Source of the DNA: Lonicera japonica
Lineage: Eukaryota > Streptophyta > Magnoliopsida > Dipsacales > Caprifoliaceae
Assembly: GCA_021464415.1 (NCBI GenBank)
Contig: CM038466.1
Coordinates: forward strand, 25,731,017 to 25,795,016
DNA length: 64,000 bases
Direction of reading: 5' to 3'
Shown: positions 51,193-63,803 of the stretch, piece after piece
Position numbering within the stretch: the first letter of the stretch is position 1
How the letters are laid out: each line of letters starts with the position of its first letter
Program-made: the position numbers and the translations under genes
The notes under the pieces: model-generated
Database searches by the model: none
What the model was told of the DNA's origin: nothing
What the model saw: the letters and a program-made list of their open reading frames with translations, nothing else

Positions 51193-51336
51193 ATGGTGAT
51201 TTCTAGTTCTTCCAAACTAGCAGAAGATCAAACCATAGACTCCCCATCCCCTCCCGCCAATGATTTCTTCGTCGTCAGCCAATTAATCGGCTGCCAATTC
51301 TGTGGCTTCACCACCTTTCTCGAGATCTGCAAATAA
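51193..51336 (+). CDS. Short ORF after a pyrimidine-rich leader, unknown
   Basis: 47 codons beginning MVISSSSKLAEDQTIDSPSP and ending GCQFCGFTTFLEICK. Non-AT-rich, protein-like composition and a 5' UTR-like leader suggest a first-exon remnant of a real gene, divergent from the DnaJ gene. I do not recognise the protein and see no downstream exons, so it may be a truncated gene fragment or chance. Confidence 0.25.
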   Translation: MVISSSSKLAEDQTIDSPSPPANDFFVVSQLIGCQFCGFTTFLEICK

Positions 51337-51588
51337 CTTGTTGCAGTTTGCAGATGAAATTGAAGTCGATGAACAGGTGATGGGGATTACCATTGAAGTT
51401 ATATAGTTTGTTAAGGAGATTGTGTAAATGAAATTGGGGTTAGGTTTGCAAATATCCTTAGGGGCGAGATAGGATTTGATAAATCACATTATTTATGTAA
51501 TTTAGGAGTGTTATTTTGAGATAAGTCTTGATATTTTAAAATTCCGTCAAATTTTGAAATCTTGCAAATTACGTGATTTCACAATCCT

Positions 51589-51714
51589 CTCAAAAGTTTG
51601 TGATTTTGAAATCCCGTATTGAATTACGGAGTTTGAATTTAATCCATCTCTTTCAAAACCTTGGGATTTTGGAATCCCGCATTGAATTACGGAGTTTGAA
51701 TTTAATCTATCTAT
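51589..51714. repeat. 63-base tandem duplication
   Basis: Two units share ATTGAATTACGGAGTTTGAA and GATTTTGAAATCCCG; the spacing is 63 bases. Non-coding. Confidence 0.75.
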
Positions 51715-52489
51715 TTTTAATCATATCTCTCCTTCATTATTGGTCACTACGACTTTTTCTCTTCGACTAAAATACATAAATGGATAAGAACCCTACTTAA
51801 ACTCAAGTTACATTATGTATTTTAAAATTTTCTAATTTTTTTAAAAGAACACCTAAATTTAAAATCACCAGATTTTAAAATCACAAATTTCTAAATCTTA
51901 TGATTTATCAAATCACGTGATTTCAAAATTTTGTGCAAAGAACATAACCTTTTGGTTTGACTTTCTGTGTTTAAATTTCTAACTAGGTTAGATTTTAGGT
52001 GTGTCCTAAATATTATAAGTTATATTTATTGTCAAATTCTAATTTGAATATAGTAGATACTAAATTTAAGCAATTGGTTTGACAATATTTTACTTTTTTG
52101 AATTGGTTTGATTTTAAATTTTTAAATTTCAATTTTAGAAGTTGTATTTATTGTTAGATTTTTAATCTATTTAGGGGTACTATCAAAAAATACTATATTT
52201 CTTAAATAATTTTTAATATATTATTTTTTATTTTTCAATTGTCCTTATGTCAAAAAATAGTACTTTACAAAGTTTGGTCTTTAAACAATTGCACCAAAAC
52301 TTGTGTCCTTGAGTAGATAGAGAACATAAGATATGTCTTTTAAACCAAAAGCCCCTTAAGGTAAATTGAAAATTTGTTGATGAGTGAATATCTATTTTAA
52401 TTTAAAAAAAATTGGGTTCAAATCCCACCAAATATATTTTTATACCAAAAAAAAAATAGTTAATTACAAGAATACAAAAAAGGTTAATT

Positions 52490-53422
52490 ACACAAATATA
52501 CAGCCTCCGGCAATTTTACACTTTGGCTATTATATAATTTTTGCGACAAAATTGATACCATATTTTCTATTTGTTTTCATTTTGATCATTTGATCAATTG
52601 GGGTTAGTCCCTCTGTTAACAGCAATAATGACATTAACAGTTGCAGTTGGCATCTACCCAACAGCTAAATCAGTTATTAATTTAAAAGAAATTCATAATA
52701 TATATATATATATATTACTAGACTCCATCGTCTATACCTAACAGCCCTGAACCACCATGCCCTTCGCCTGACTGCCGACACCTGCCATCACTTACAACTG
52801 TCGCCATACACTCACTCTAGTGGCGTCGATTGGATTTTTCGACAACATTACCATGGCTGGAAAGCTCTTCTTTTTATTCATCCTCCTCCTAGCTCTCTCG
52901 CTCTCTCTCATCTCTCATATATATAACCACACCTCAAATAATCAACAGTTTACAACTATACATCCCTCGCAACGATAGAAATAAAACCACCAAACTAGTC
53001 TTCAAAACAAATGTTCATCTTATATAAATATATAATACCTTTCAAAATTACAATGGGTGTGCGTCAGTTGGATTTTCCAGCAAATGTAATTGACGCCACC
53101 ATGGACAGAAAGCGAGTTAATGAAATAGAAGTATGATTATACGAGAGAGAAGCTACCGGGCCGTTACCAAGAAAGCGACAGTGCGACGGTCGGCGACTCT
53201 GAGTTTGGATTTTCCAACGAATATAATTTCATTCTTTGCCTTTTTTTTTCCTTTACATAAATTGAGTTGAAAATCAAAGTGTGTTCTAACTGTTGATATA
53301 AGACTTTTAATGCCATCTCATATGATAATGATAATTAACAATGTCAATGCTACATAGGATGGTTACTAACGGTGTTACCAATGCTGACTAACGAAATGAC
53401 CACAATGAAAACAAGCAGAAAA
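52490..53422. mobile_element. Inverted-repeat element, right end disrupted
   Basis: TTTGTTTTCATTTTGATCAT near 52568 is inverted as CTTGTTTTCATTGTGGTCAT (from 53415 on the other strand), and the following 100 bases align loosely. The interior has three related GTTTGGATTTTCC-type segments (52850, 53070, 53200) around CACCATGG. It resembles the inverted-repeat elements at 17214 and 57900. The LTR starting at 53423 appears to have inserted into the right repeat. Confidence 0.4.
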
Positions 53423-56083
53423 TGTCACCCCCCGGGAAAACCAAAATTAGCTTAATTTACCAACTAATCAAGAGCTGAGAGTTTTATTAACCCAAAATTA
53501 AATAAGTACCTTAACACATACGACAAATTTTGACTTCAGTATCAGATGCCGTCTAACTTGTTCCCGAGGCCGTCTCCAGTTAATTCACGATGTTATTGTC
53601 ACCTAAAATATTTTTTTTATTTTCAAAAATAAGGCATGAGCAACCATTTGCTTAGTAAGGGTATAAACACAAATCTGTAAATTAATTTTTAAGTAACAAA
53701 CTATATAATCCACTTTCTTAATTATAATAAAAATTGTACAATTATACATACAATGTTTGATACAACATCACCTAAACCACGCCACCGATATTGACCCATC
53801 ACAAGAAAGTCTAATTCTTGTCGTGTCTGAGAACTAGCCACAGAAATAGAATAAGGCCATATGTCACCATGTCATATTCAGTAATCATAACAAACATTAT
53901 CCGTGGTAAACCTAATACTCAATAGGGGTAAGGGCACATATTAAAAAACCAATTGTACGATATAAATTCCTTTAAAACTCGTATTAATTCTACTACAAGA
54001 CAAACCAATGTAATGTCATATCGGTATTCAAATAAGATTCTAGATCTAATTATCAAACAATAAGCATGATATATCATATCAATCATTTCAGTATGCATGA
54101 TACATTATCAAATGTATGCTCATGATTATGTAATTTCACCATTTATGTGTCAACCCTTAAAATAGTACATATTGCGAACCGTTCCGAATAAAACATACTC
54201 GATGTGCCAAGCCAGTATAATATAATAGAGTCGACATGCTCCCACATAATATACCGCCAATATAATATAATGGAGTCAACTTGCTCCCACAGAATAATTT
54301 CTTTATTTAAACTCTAATTATTTACCCTTTATATTCCTTCATACACCAGATGTGCAAAACATACTAATTTCTTAAATAAAATACTCCATGTCCAAGGAAT
54401 ATAAAGGTTTGTCAACGTGCATTATAAATTTAGAGTTACCTGTCATCTCTTGTTTATATTTCTCAATTTAATATCAATTTATTCAAGATAGCCATCTTAC
54501 ATAAACAATTCAAGCGCGTTACAAACTTTTTTTTCATAACCTTTGCTTTAATAATATATGCATGATCACACCTATTCACATTATTCCAACTTTAAAATAT
54601 TGAAGCAATTTAGTGAATCAAATGTCCCAAACCAGTACATGTAAGGTAAATCAAACATAAATTTCAAATAATTCAATTATTACTTATTTTCACCAAATAA
54701 AGCAATTACAATATGTTCCCCAACATATACTAAATATCCCCTAAATTAGTAACTAAATCGAAATTCTAAATCATCAAATCTTAATATATATATATATATA
54801 AAGTGTAATTCACTGACCAAAAGAATCTATTCAAATATGGAGTGAGCTTTGAAATATTTAAGTGATAATTCAAGATTCCCGCGTAGGAAATCAATACCGT
54901 CCATCAAACTTGTAAAATTTACCAAAAATTCATTTCTAATTCTTTTTGGGTGATTCCAAAGCCATAAGTTAGATATTTTGAACTATATTTTAAAACACAT
55001 ATTTGGTACTTCACTTTTCTCATTACCAACCTGCTCAAATTTTACCAAAACAGTGGCTAAAATATGCTCTTATTTACTTAAACAATTTAACAAACATTGT
55101 GTGTGTACCACTTCAGGTTCTCAATCCAAATTTTCAGTTATTATTTAAATACATGTGTTTGATCAGCACAAATTATTAATTAAGATAGCAACTTACACAT
55201 GCACAATTATATACCTAAGAAATATTTAGAATTTTAGCAATTTAAAACACAAAGAATCATAATTAACCCCTACCTCATAGAGATGGAGATGGTGACCCGA
55301 ACCCCAACCGGCGCAACACTGAAATTCTTACACCCCCGTGTGAATTTTTCCTAAAGGCGTGACTCGAATCAACAGGGTTTAGGAGACCAATTTTAGAGAT
55401 CAAACATACTTCATAAAAATGGAGTTTGTACTCCCTTTTTCCTCCCTCTCGGCACCAAAACAGAGATGATAAGAAAGTGTAGAAGCTCCCTTCAATAGTA
55501 AAGTCGGTGGCTTTTTAAAAAAAAATCTAATATTTGCTTAATTACAATATTTACCCTGTACTTTAATAAATTTATTAACTCAACCCTATATTTTTGTAAC
55601 TTTACAATTTAATCCATATTAAACTTCTTAAATTTTATAATTTAGTCTATTTTCTGGCATCGAGAATAATATGCGACTAATTTACTCCAATTATATTACA
55701 AGATATTACATAAAATATGCTATTAGTTTTGTTAAAAAAATTGTATAATTATCAAAGTGTAAAATTAGTAGAAGAACGATGTATGTTCCATTGTTCTTAT
55801 AATTAATCTAAAAAATAAATAAATGTAAGAGTAAAATAAGGGTGGGGCTATTGCCATACCCCATATGTCTCTGTAACACTCCTTATATTTGACTCAGTAT
55901 ATTTGGGCTGAGTATATGATCATTTACCTAGTGTAATAAAACTAAATTACTATTGAAAATAAAAAAAAATACATTGACTGGACCCGATAGCACCGAATAA
56001 TGTGCACATATTCGGTCCTATTGCACTTAATCAATGTGCACATGCTCGGTCCTATTGTACCAAATCAAAGCGGGAGTGTTACG
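53423..56083 (-). mobile_element. Chromovirus-like LTR on the minus strand
   Basis: On the minus strand it would run from CGTAACACTCCCGC (56083; TGTAACAC expected) to CCCGGGGGGTGACA (53423). ATACCCTTACTAAGCAAATG followed by TTTTAGGTGACAATAAC and a leader-like stretch near 55400-55260 parallel the 19166 solo LTR. Flanks GAAAA and GAGAG agree at only three of five bases. No gag-pol. Confidence 0.5.
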
Positions 56084-56119
56084 GAGAGATATGGTGGGTG
56101 GGCCCCACCCTAAAATAAA
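55833..56119. repeat. Imperfect hairpin (MITE-like) of about 290 bases
   Basis: Left arm AATAAGGGTGGGGC, then CCATATGTCTCTGTAACACT; right arm on the other strand TTTTAGGGTGGGGCCC, then CCATATCTCTCCGTAACACT. Inside is a repeated ATGTGCACAT / CGGTCCTATTG unit (55999 and 56037). It overlaps the proposed LTR start, so one of the two boundaries needs revision. Confidence 0.5.
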
Positions 56120-57899
56120 CAATCCATGCGATTTTTGTGTCATAACCGAATTAGAAAGGTTTGGATTTATTAGGATCCATTTTGGTAAGAAAATGAAAAA
56201 TAAGAGGAAAAACAAATTTAGTATAAAAGGACAAAGAAATAGCAAAATAGGCAATTCACACGAATTGGTGTTATAATTGATTTGAAATTTTTTTGAGATT
56301 TATAAGGGTCTGTTTGATAATAGTATAGATGAATTGCACATTCAATATATTAATTTTTTTTTATTTTTACTAACTGTAGTTGTTTGTATAATTAATTAAA
56401 AAAAATTGGAGGAAAAATTATTTATATGATTAAATTTTCATTATATATAAGATAAAATATTTTCTAATATAATCTAAATTTGTTGTTTTATATGCTTCGC
56501 TGATTGTTTACCCCCATTTAAGGTAACATATTCTCTCATCAACTAACCAGTATATAGGTTCCAACGCCCACGAGACACAGGCAAGACGGATGCTGACTTT
56601 AGTTTAAAGTTAATATATGTTATTAAAGATTAGTTAAATGGTTCAAAAATATCCGGTCTTTGTCGTACAAGTAAAATGCATATGAATGTATGATAAAATG
56701 AGATAAATTTAGAGATAATGGGTTATAGGAGCTCGTTCCGTAATGTTTTATAACTTTAAGGACGAGCTCATATTTAATAAAGGGAAGTAATATTAATTTT
56801 ATAATTTAGTTTTACAATAAAGACATTTTTCATAATATTAATTTATTTTAAGAAACATAATAAATGTTGATAAACAAAAACACCCTGATATAAACCTTTA
56901 AGCGTGTAATATGTACAATTGAAAAGCCCCGGCAACAAAGGAGATCAGTGTGGCAAAAGCTAGCGAAAAGCATCTTAACCCTCACTTCCACTACTTTTGG
57001 AGTATCCACTTGTATTTATTCTACCTTCGCTGCCTTCCCCACCTCCCAATACACCATCACCACACCATCACCATCACCATCCGACTCTCCGATCATATCA
57101 CCCTTCTTCTTATTCTTTTCTGCATGTGCAATCGTAAAACATATATAACTTTTGATTGAATTGTTGGATTGGGCTGATTTTTAGATATGTTGTTCAATAG
57201 ACAACGTTATTATTATTGCGTGAAAAATCAGGACAATCAGAGGTTGTTTTGCTATCGAAATCGACTAATTTCTACAGCCCAACGGGATTTAAAAAAAAAT
57301 AATTTGATCGTAACTTTTTTTTTCTTTTACGAATCCTACGTCGATCCATATATATTTATATATATACATATATATATAAATCTCGTGAATGTTGATCTCA
57401 TCAATTTTGTTATTCTCTATTTTGTAATGATGCTAAAATTATTTTAGTACCAATGTTTTAGAACCATTGGTGCTAAACAAATTTAGCACTAATTCTGATG
57501 AGATGTGGGATGTTATAATGAAAGGGTATAAGTGTTTTTTTTTGTACAATATCTTTAATTTACATTGCTAATCTGTAAGTGTCATTTATAATTATGTTAT
57601 TACTATAATGAGCCCTTATGCCTAATTGCCCTATATAATTTATCCTTTTTAGGCTTGTTTATAATATTTTCCTCCCATTTTAAAAACATTGTACATTTTG
57701 AAATATATGTATATATCATAAGCAAAATGATACCCTATTTGCAAAATTATATATCATCACAAAGATACTAGAAGTTTATAGTTTATATATGTACACGGAC
57801 ATTCTTTCGAAGGTGCGTGTATTGCCTAACACGAGCCGAACACATGGCTAATATGTTTATCGGGGAGTATTATATATTATTATTATTTTTTATTTTTTT
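56120..57899. other. Unassigned intergenic DNA
   Basis: AT-rich with (TATATA) tracts near 57345-57378. Frames at 56950-57160 begin with GTG, encode low-complexity His/Ile/Thr repeats and are not taken as genes. Nothing recognised. Confidence 0.55.
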
Positions 57900-58968
57900 G
57901 AGTCAATACCATCAATGCCCACTAAACTATTGTCAAGTTCTACCAATGGCCACTGAACTTCATTTTGTTCTAATCGGATCATTAAACTTTTAAAAAGTAC
58001 CATTGGTGGCTACTCCGTCAAATTTCACCGTTAATTTTTTGCGGGAACCATGTCACGTGATTGTCATGTGCGATAGAAGGGGCATTTAAGTCTTTTTTCT
58101 TTTCTTTTCTCTTTTTTCTTTTTTTCTTCTTATTCTTTCGCCATTTTTACTTCTGCCATTTCTGCAAATGCATGGGAAATATATATCTAAAATCTGCTTG
58201 TTATTGTCAAATATTTAGGTCTCAGTTAATTTGAGACAGATGCATGGTACTAAATTAATTAACCTTTTATCAACTAAACACCAGCCAGATTTCTCCTGGT
58301 CATTCTCTTATCCCCCTTTTCTTATTCGTTCTTCTTCTTCTTCTTCCCTCCTCATTCTTCTTCTTTTTTCTTAAAATTTTCCTTCACAAAAACCCTAACC
58401 CCCAAAGCACCTTCAATTTAAACCAAATTATTTAACAAAACAACAAAATCCACCAAATCAATACACAAATTAATCATTAAAATACTTTATGATTGCTGAG
58501 ATACTAAATAAAGCTTTGGAGGGGAAGGATTTTCAGATTCTGAATTCAAGTGGAAAGGGCAAGAATTGAGCTCCATGGGAGAAAGTTATTTTCTCAGAGA
58601 AGAAGAAGAACGCAGCAGAAGAAGAAGAACGCAGCAGCAGAAGAAGAAGAACGGAGAAAAAGAAGAAGAAGAACACATTAGAAGAAGAAAAAGAAGAACG
58701 CAACAGAAGAATAATAATTGGAAGAAAAAAGAGAAAGGGAAAGAAGAAAGATAAGGCAAAAATAAGAGCAATTTGACTAAAATACCCTTAATTAGGTCAG
58801 GTGATTGTCACATGATTTAACTGCCGTTAGACTTTAACAGTGGAATTTGACGGAGTGGCCACTAGTGGTACTTTTTAAAAGTTTAATGGTCTGATTGAAA
58901 TAAAATGAAGTTCAGTGACCCTTGGTAGAATTTGACAATAGTTTAATGGTCATTTAAGGTATTTACTC
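57900..58968. mobile_element. Mutator-like element with long inverted repeats (relative of 17214)
   Basis: Left GAGTCAATACCATCAATGCC and right, on the other strand, AGAGTAAATACCTTAAATGA open inverted repeats of about 160 bases (TACTCCGTCAAATTTCACCG / CAGTGGAATTTGACGGAGTG). The flanks share TTATTTTTTT on both sides. The repeats match those at 17214-18212 but the core does not: here it is a pyrimidine-rich leader-like stretch and a (GAA)n-rich tract (58595-58750). Confidence 0.65.
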
Positions 58969-58978
58969 TTATTTTTTT

Positions 58979-59343
58979 AAACAAACACACAAAGACACGT
59001 GACAAATGGTCAAATGAAAAAATAAGGAGTAACTAAAAATATATGGAGTGAAAATAATAATACTCTCCCCGTCCCAATTTAACCGTCCACTATTTTATTT
59101 ATAGATGTCCCAAAATAATTATCCACTTTTCACATTTAGTATGTCATTAATTATAATAATATTTTTATTTTCAATATTATCTTTTAAGCTTTTTACACTT
59201 TTTTTTATTTTGGATCCCGTCACTTTTTTTATGAAAAAGAAAAGTATAAGATATTTTTAAAAATAAATATTTTTTCTTAAAATAATCATTATATTTTTTT
59301 AACTTTTAGGTAGTGTTTGTTTGAGCCACTTAAATTTAAAAAC
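58979..59343. other. Short AT-rich spacer
   Basis: Contains CTCTCCCCGTCCCAATTTAA, a common plant transposon-like motif, near 59063; no complete element was resolved. Confidence 0.35.
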
Positions 59344-60039
59344 TTAGGGTGTGTTTGATAGGGCTTATTTTCCATGGAAAATACCTTTTGAGAAGTTATT
59401 TTCCATGTTTTAATTTGTTTGATAGCTAAAATTTTTCAAGTAGAATTTTTCTTAAAAAAGGTCATGTGACCCATTTTTTCCATCTTTTTATGGAAAAAAA
59501 CTTCCACCTCTGCCCCAAGTTTTTATTTTGCGGGGAAAATTTTGTGGTCAGTCGTCTCGCTCATCGGCTCAGTCGTCTCTCTTTCATACTCGATCTCAAG
59601 CGATCACTGCACGCGCACAAAGGTATTTCTTCCCCTTCCCCTTCCCCTTCATCGCTATTTCTCTCTCTCTCTCTCTCCCTATCTTCTATAGATTCATTCC
59701 ACATCTAGGGCTTTTTATGTTTGTTGATTTGATTTGATTTTTTAATTTGTTCTATGTGTATATGTATGTTGGGGGTTGTTTACTGCCCACCAATTGTTCG
59801 ATATATTGCCCCAAAGAACATAATCCGTAAATCTTTAGGTTATTCATTCAGAATTTTGTTGGGTATGACCTTGTTTGGCTAATTGTTAATGGGACTTTAC
59901 CTACTTTGCCTTTGTATCAGATTGTTTAGGAACTTACTTATTCTATCTGGCTCTTCCTCTACCTTCTCCATTATCACCTCATTACTCTACTCTGAAAACT
60001 AACTGCCTCAATCAGTGTGAAGTGCAGCAGATAGAGAGA

Positions 60040-60674
60040 GAGGTTAATCAGTTAACACCTAAAGTTCACACATAAACACATGCACTTGCCTTCCACCCGT
60101 AAGATCGTATCACCTATTGCTACTAGTCAATAACAGCAAAATAAGCAAGCTAACATTTGTTCTATGACTATTTGACACAACCAAAAGTAATGGCTAACAA
60201 AATATGGAATTTATGATTATTTGAGACCCCTTAGGACCCGGAAGATCTTCGACAACGATTTAACACAGCCTGTTTACATCCATAGCAAAACAATTGATAT
60301 ATCTTTTTTATTATTGTTGTGGCAGACATGTAATCCCTGAACCCATTTACTCCAGGACCTTTTGTTTACTCGCGATCTAGTAAAACTTTACATTCCTACT
60401 TCACCAAGCCTTTTTGTGATATTTTAGTTTTTCATCTAATATGGGTCATTGAAAAATTTAATGTTTGACATTATTACAATACATGAATGGTGGATAATTC
60501 GGTTGGATGCCTTTCGCAATTACATCCTCAAACAAATGCTATCATCTGTATGAATGGTTCTCATTAATCACCAAGAAGTCACATGTTCTTGTCATAGTAT
60601 ATAACCACCGTAGTTCATTCCCTATCCTCTGTGGCCTTAACAAGGCTTTGATTGGGTGTTAACTGATTAACCTC
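60040..60674. repeat. Perfect 20-base inverted repeat and 37-base direct repeat
   Basis: GAGGTTAATCAGTTAACACC at 60040-60059 is exactly inverted at 60655-60674. A 37-base stretch starting GACTATTTGACACAACC at 60166-60202 recurs with a few changes at 60761-60797. The block may be a nested element inside the Harbinger-type element. Confidence 0.7.
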
Positions 60675-62048
60675 ACTCCGATCAGTCAATTGACATTATG
60701 GCTCTCACTCACAATTATAGTACTGGAAAAAATGTGCTGCGAACAGAAGGGTAATTTTAGGACTATTTGACACAGCCAAAAGTAATGGCTAACAAAAAAA
60801 AGTGAGAGCATGTTTCAACAGTGTAATCTAATAATGCACTAAAAAAAGGGACTCCCAGGCTCATTGAAACTAGTTCAGAAGTAAATATTATAATACCACC
60901 ACACTTAAATAGTAATATAATGAAACTGAACACAAGTAAACAAATACAATACTTGTGCAAATTCAGAGTCCATAAGTCATGAAGAATGTATATGAAAGCC
61001 CAAAGAATTTCTTCTTGTTCAAGCTATTAATGAGACTGGTACGTAGTAGTGATCCATTAAGTAGAATATTTGATACTATACTTGATGTTTAGCCTATCAA
61101 TTAAATTGAGTAAGCCCATATTCTTCTATTCGGGCTGTTTAATTTTGAGCCAAATTTTAATTTTGAGTGCAGCATTGAAAGTTTGAATCAATATATCAGC
61201 ATTGAAACCTATCTTTTAATTATTTTTGACTGATGAGGAAATTCATTGGAGTTCGATGTTTATATCTTTCCTTAATCTTTTATTGCTCACTTAATTAGGA
61301 TTGATGAGGAAATTATTTGTGTTGTCCTGTTTATTTGTGGGATTGGACTGATGAGGAGATTGAGATTCAAGGACTACACAGATTGGAATCATTAGAGTTT
61401 TCTATTTGAAACGAATTCATTTTCTAGTTTTTTTGACTCCTAATTGCTCTACTTAATTAGGGCTGATGATGAAATTGTTTGTGTTTTTGATGTTTGTTTG
61501 TGGGATTTTGGGGAAGTTGCAATGCATGTAGAAAACTGATATATGCGTCTTCTATTTGCTGCTACTTGTTGAAATAGGTAATTTTCACTATATGTGCAAG
61601 CTTTACTTATATAATCGTGTGCAGTGCAATGAGAAGGCATAGCGAGGGAGTTGGCATGTATAAGTAATTTTCTGATTTATAATTGACAAAGATGAAGTTA
61701 AACCTTGACTTTTGTTTAGTTTATCTTTAGAGTAAGAGTGTGGCTTGAGAGACATTGAAATTTCTTTTGTTAATTCTAATTAGTTATATGTAAGGCTACT
61801 TTGAGATTCTATTAGTCAATTATATGTAAGGCTACTTTGTTTCGTTCTAATTAGTTACATGGAAGGGTACTTTAAAAATTCCATTCTTGTGTGAATGTTT
61901 GATCTATCTAAAGTATTTATCTTAAATTAATAATACAACTAGCAATTTATCTTCCTTTGTTGTAGTCTTTTATTAAATTTGAGTCGTTATTAGTGTTTTT
62001 GATTAAATATTTTTTTCCTTCTTAATTTTAATGTGTAAAACAGGTACA

Positions 62049-63339
62049 ATGTCATCTATACGAAAAAGAAGTTTGGAACATTTTCGTGCCCTAAGAACAT
62101 GCACAAATGTGCCCATTAACGTACCTGCTATTGTTCAATCGGTTCCAACATCTTTTGAAGCTGAGGGAGATTCGAAAAAAGGTCAAATACGTTGGTGAAA
62201 AGATATGGATGATGTTTTGATTACAACGCATGTTGATCATGTGCTTTCTAAGGGTAGGAAAGTCGACAATACATTTAAATCTGAAGAGTTGGCACCGCTT
62301 ATTACTCAAGTGCATGAGAAATGTGATGTGGCCGTTGCTGAAAAAAATGTAAGATTTCGTTTAAAGACGCTCAGAAATGAATGGGTAGAGTTGCATACGC
62401 TTTTCCAAATTAGCGGATTTGGGTGGGATGAAAATACGGGTCGAATTACGGCAGACCCATCGGTGCGGGATGAGTACACTAAGGTAACTCAAATATTAAA
62501 GTATACCCTTCATTTTTTATATGTTTTAGGTGAAGTAAAGTTTTGTTTCTTTTCATTATTTATCAAAGTTTTGTTTCTCTTTTGTTGTAGGCTAATCCCA
62601 ATCTTTCTAAGTTGAGGGGTAAGGTGTGTCCTTATTACCCGGAGTTGGAGATTATTTTTGGCAGTGACACGGCTACAGGAGATCGAGCAGTATTGGGTCA
62701 TGACATTCCTCAAATGAGTGGTATATTTTTTGTAAAGATTTCATTGTTTTGCTTTAATGTTCCATTAAAATTTCATTTTACAACTATATACAATTTTTTT
62801 TTATTTCTTATGAGAAGGGAGGAAAAGCTTATTTTGACGTTTTAAACATTATTTAATTAGTAATTTTTTTACGTGTTGAAGCTTATTTTTTTTAATTTAT
62901 TATTATTTTGCTTACTTTAATAGGTTCAAATGCGAATGATGACATTTCTCTTGATGAAAATGAGCTCGAAGATGATGAAATCATCCCAAATCCTTCGGTG
63001 ACTTCCAAGCGTGCCACAAGAGGGGGAGGCTCAACATCTCGTCATAAACGTGGGCACTTAACAGAAAAAGATATTGCTTTTTCTGTCATAGCTGAATCGT
63101 CAAAGGAAATTACTGAAACAATTAAGATTTATACAAGTCAAAAAAAGATTAACTAGCAAAGCGTAATTGAGAAATTACAAGATGTGGGTATAAGCGATAG
63201 TGATGTGATAATGGTCATGGAATTATTGGAGAAGGACAAAGACTTGGTTGGCGTGTTTCTTGGTATCACAAATGAGAGATTTCGGCGTTCTTGGGTTTAC
63301 AACAAACTTGGTCGAGTTCTTCCGGATGTCCCTCGTTAG
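62049..63339 (+). pseudogene. Harbinger ORF1, Myb/SANT-like DNA-binding protein, broken
   Basis: Exons 62049-62483, 62591-62720 and 62924-63339 have good splice borders and join in phase to about 326 codons. Residues about 52-150 match the Myb/SANT-like domain of plant Harbinger ORF1 proteins (DDVLITTHVDHVLSKGRKVD, VRFRLKTLRNEW, SGFGWDENTGRITADPSVRD, ANPNLSKLRGKVCPYYPELE, IIFGSDTATGD). The C-terminal region ends FRRSWVYNKLGRVLPDVPR. Two in-frame stops break it: TGA at 62196-62198, just after IRW at the start of the domain, and TAG at 63154-63156. In autonomous elements this protein helps bring the transposase to the DNA ends; here it cannot be made whole. Confidence 0.85.
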
Positions 63340-63803
63340 TTTATTCTTTTGAGTTCGTGTGCTTACTTTTTTTATTAGTAGATCACTTATTATTATTTGT
63401 TATTTGTTTAATATTATGCATTGCTTATTTAGACTAGACTAGTTATGTTTTTGGATGAAGCAATGGTACTAGTTCTATTTGACTCTTGATATGGAGACAT
63501 TTTGAAATAGTATGTGAGTTTTTTTTTTTTGATTAAATATCACTCTTACCTTTGGTGTTAGAAAATGTTATTATTTTCTAGCTAATCAAACAAGTTAAGA
63601 TAAAAAATATAAGTTTTTCTAGTTGGAAAATAAATGCAACAACTTTAGTTGGAAAATACAAAATTTTCCACATGAAAAATAAATTCAATTAAACAACTCA
63701 AAGATAATTTTTTCAATGGAAAAAATTTCATAGCAAAATTTTTTGAATTTTTTTTTCTTCTATGTAACAAATTTTTCATATGAGTTATCAAAACACACCC
63801 TTA

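Larger units (their letters stand above)
59347..63800 (+). mobile_element. PIF/Harbinger-type element, non-autonomous
   Basis: Terminal inverted repeats GGGTGTGTTTGATAG (59347) and, on the other strand, GGGTGTGTTTTGATA (63800), flanked by TTA on both sides (59344-59346 and 63801-63803). A TTA/TAA duplication and GGG..TGTTTG ends define PIF/Harbinger. It carries the Myb/SANT-like ORF1 gene at 62049-63339, the second protein these elements use, but no DDE transposase was found in 59600-62000. A leader with GCACGCGCACAAAG|GTATTT near 59620 may be a 5' UTR exon spliced to the acceptor at 62043. Confidence 0.8.

Noticed and set aside
56950..57159. His/Thr/Ile-rich frames
   Set aside because: Start codon is GTG and the composition comes from a CACCATCAC repeat; no family features.
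58566..58771. Arg/Glu/Lys-rich and Phe/Leu-rich frames
   Set aside because: Translations of a (GAA)n tract inside the 57900-58968 element.
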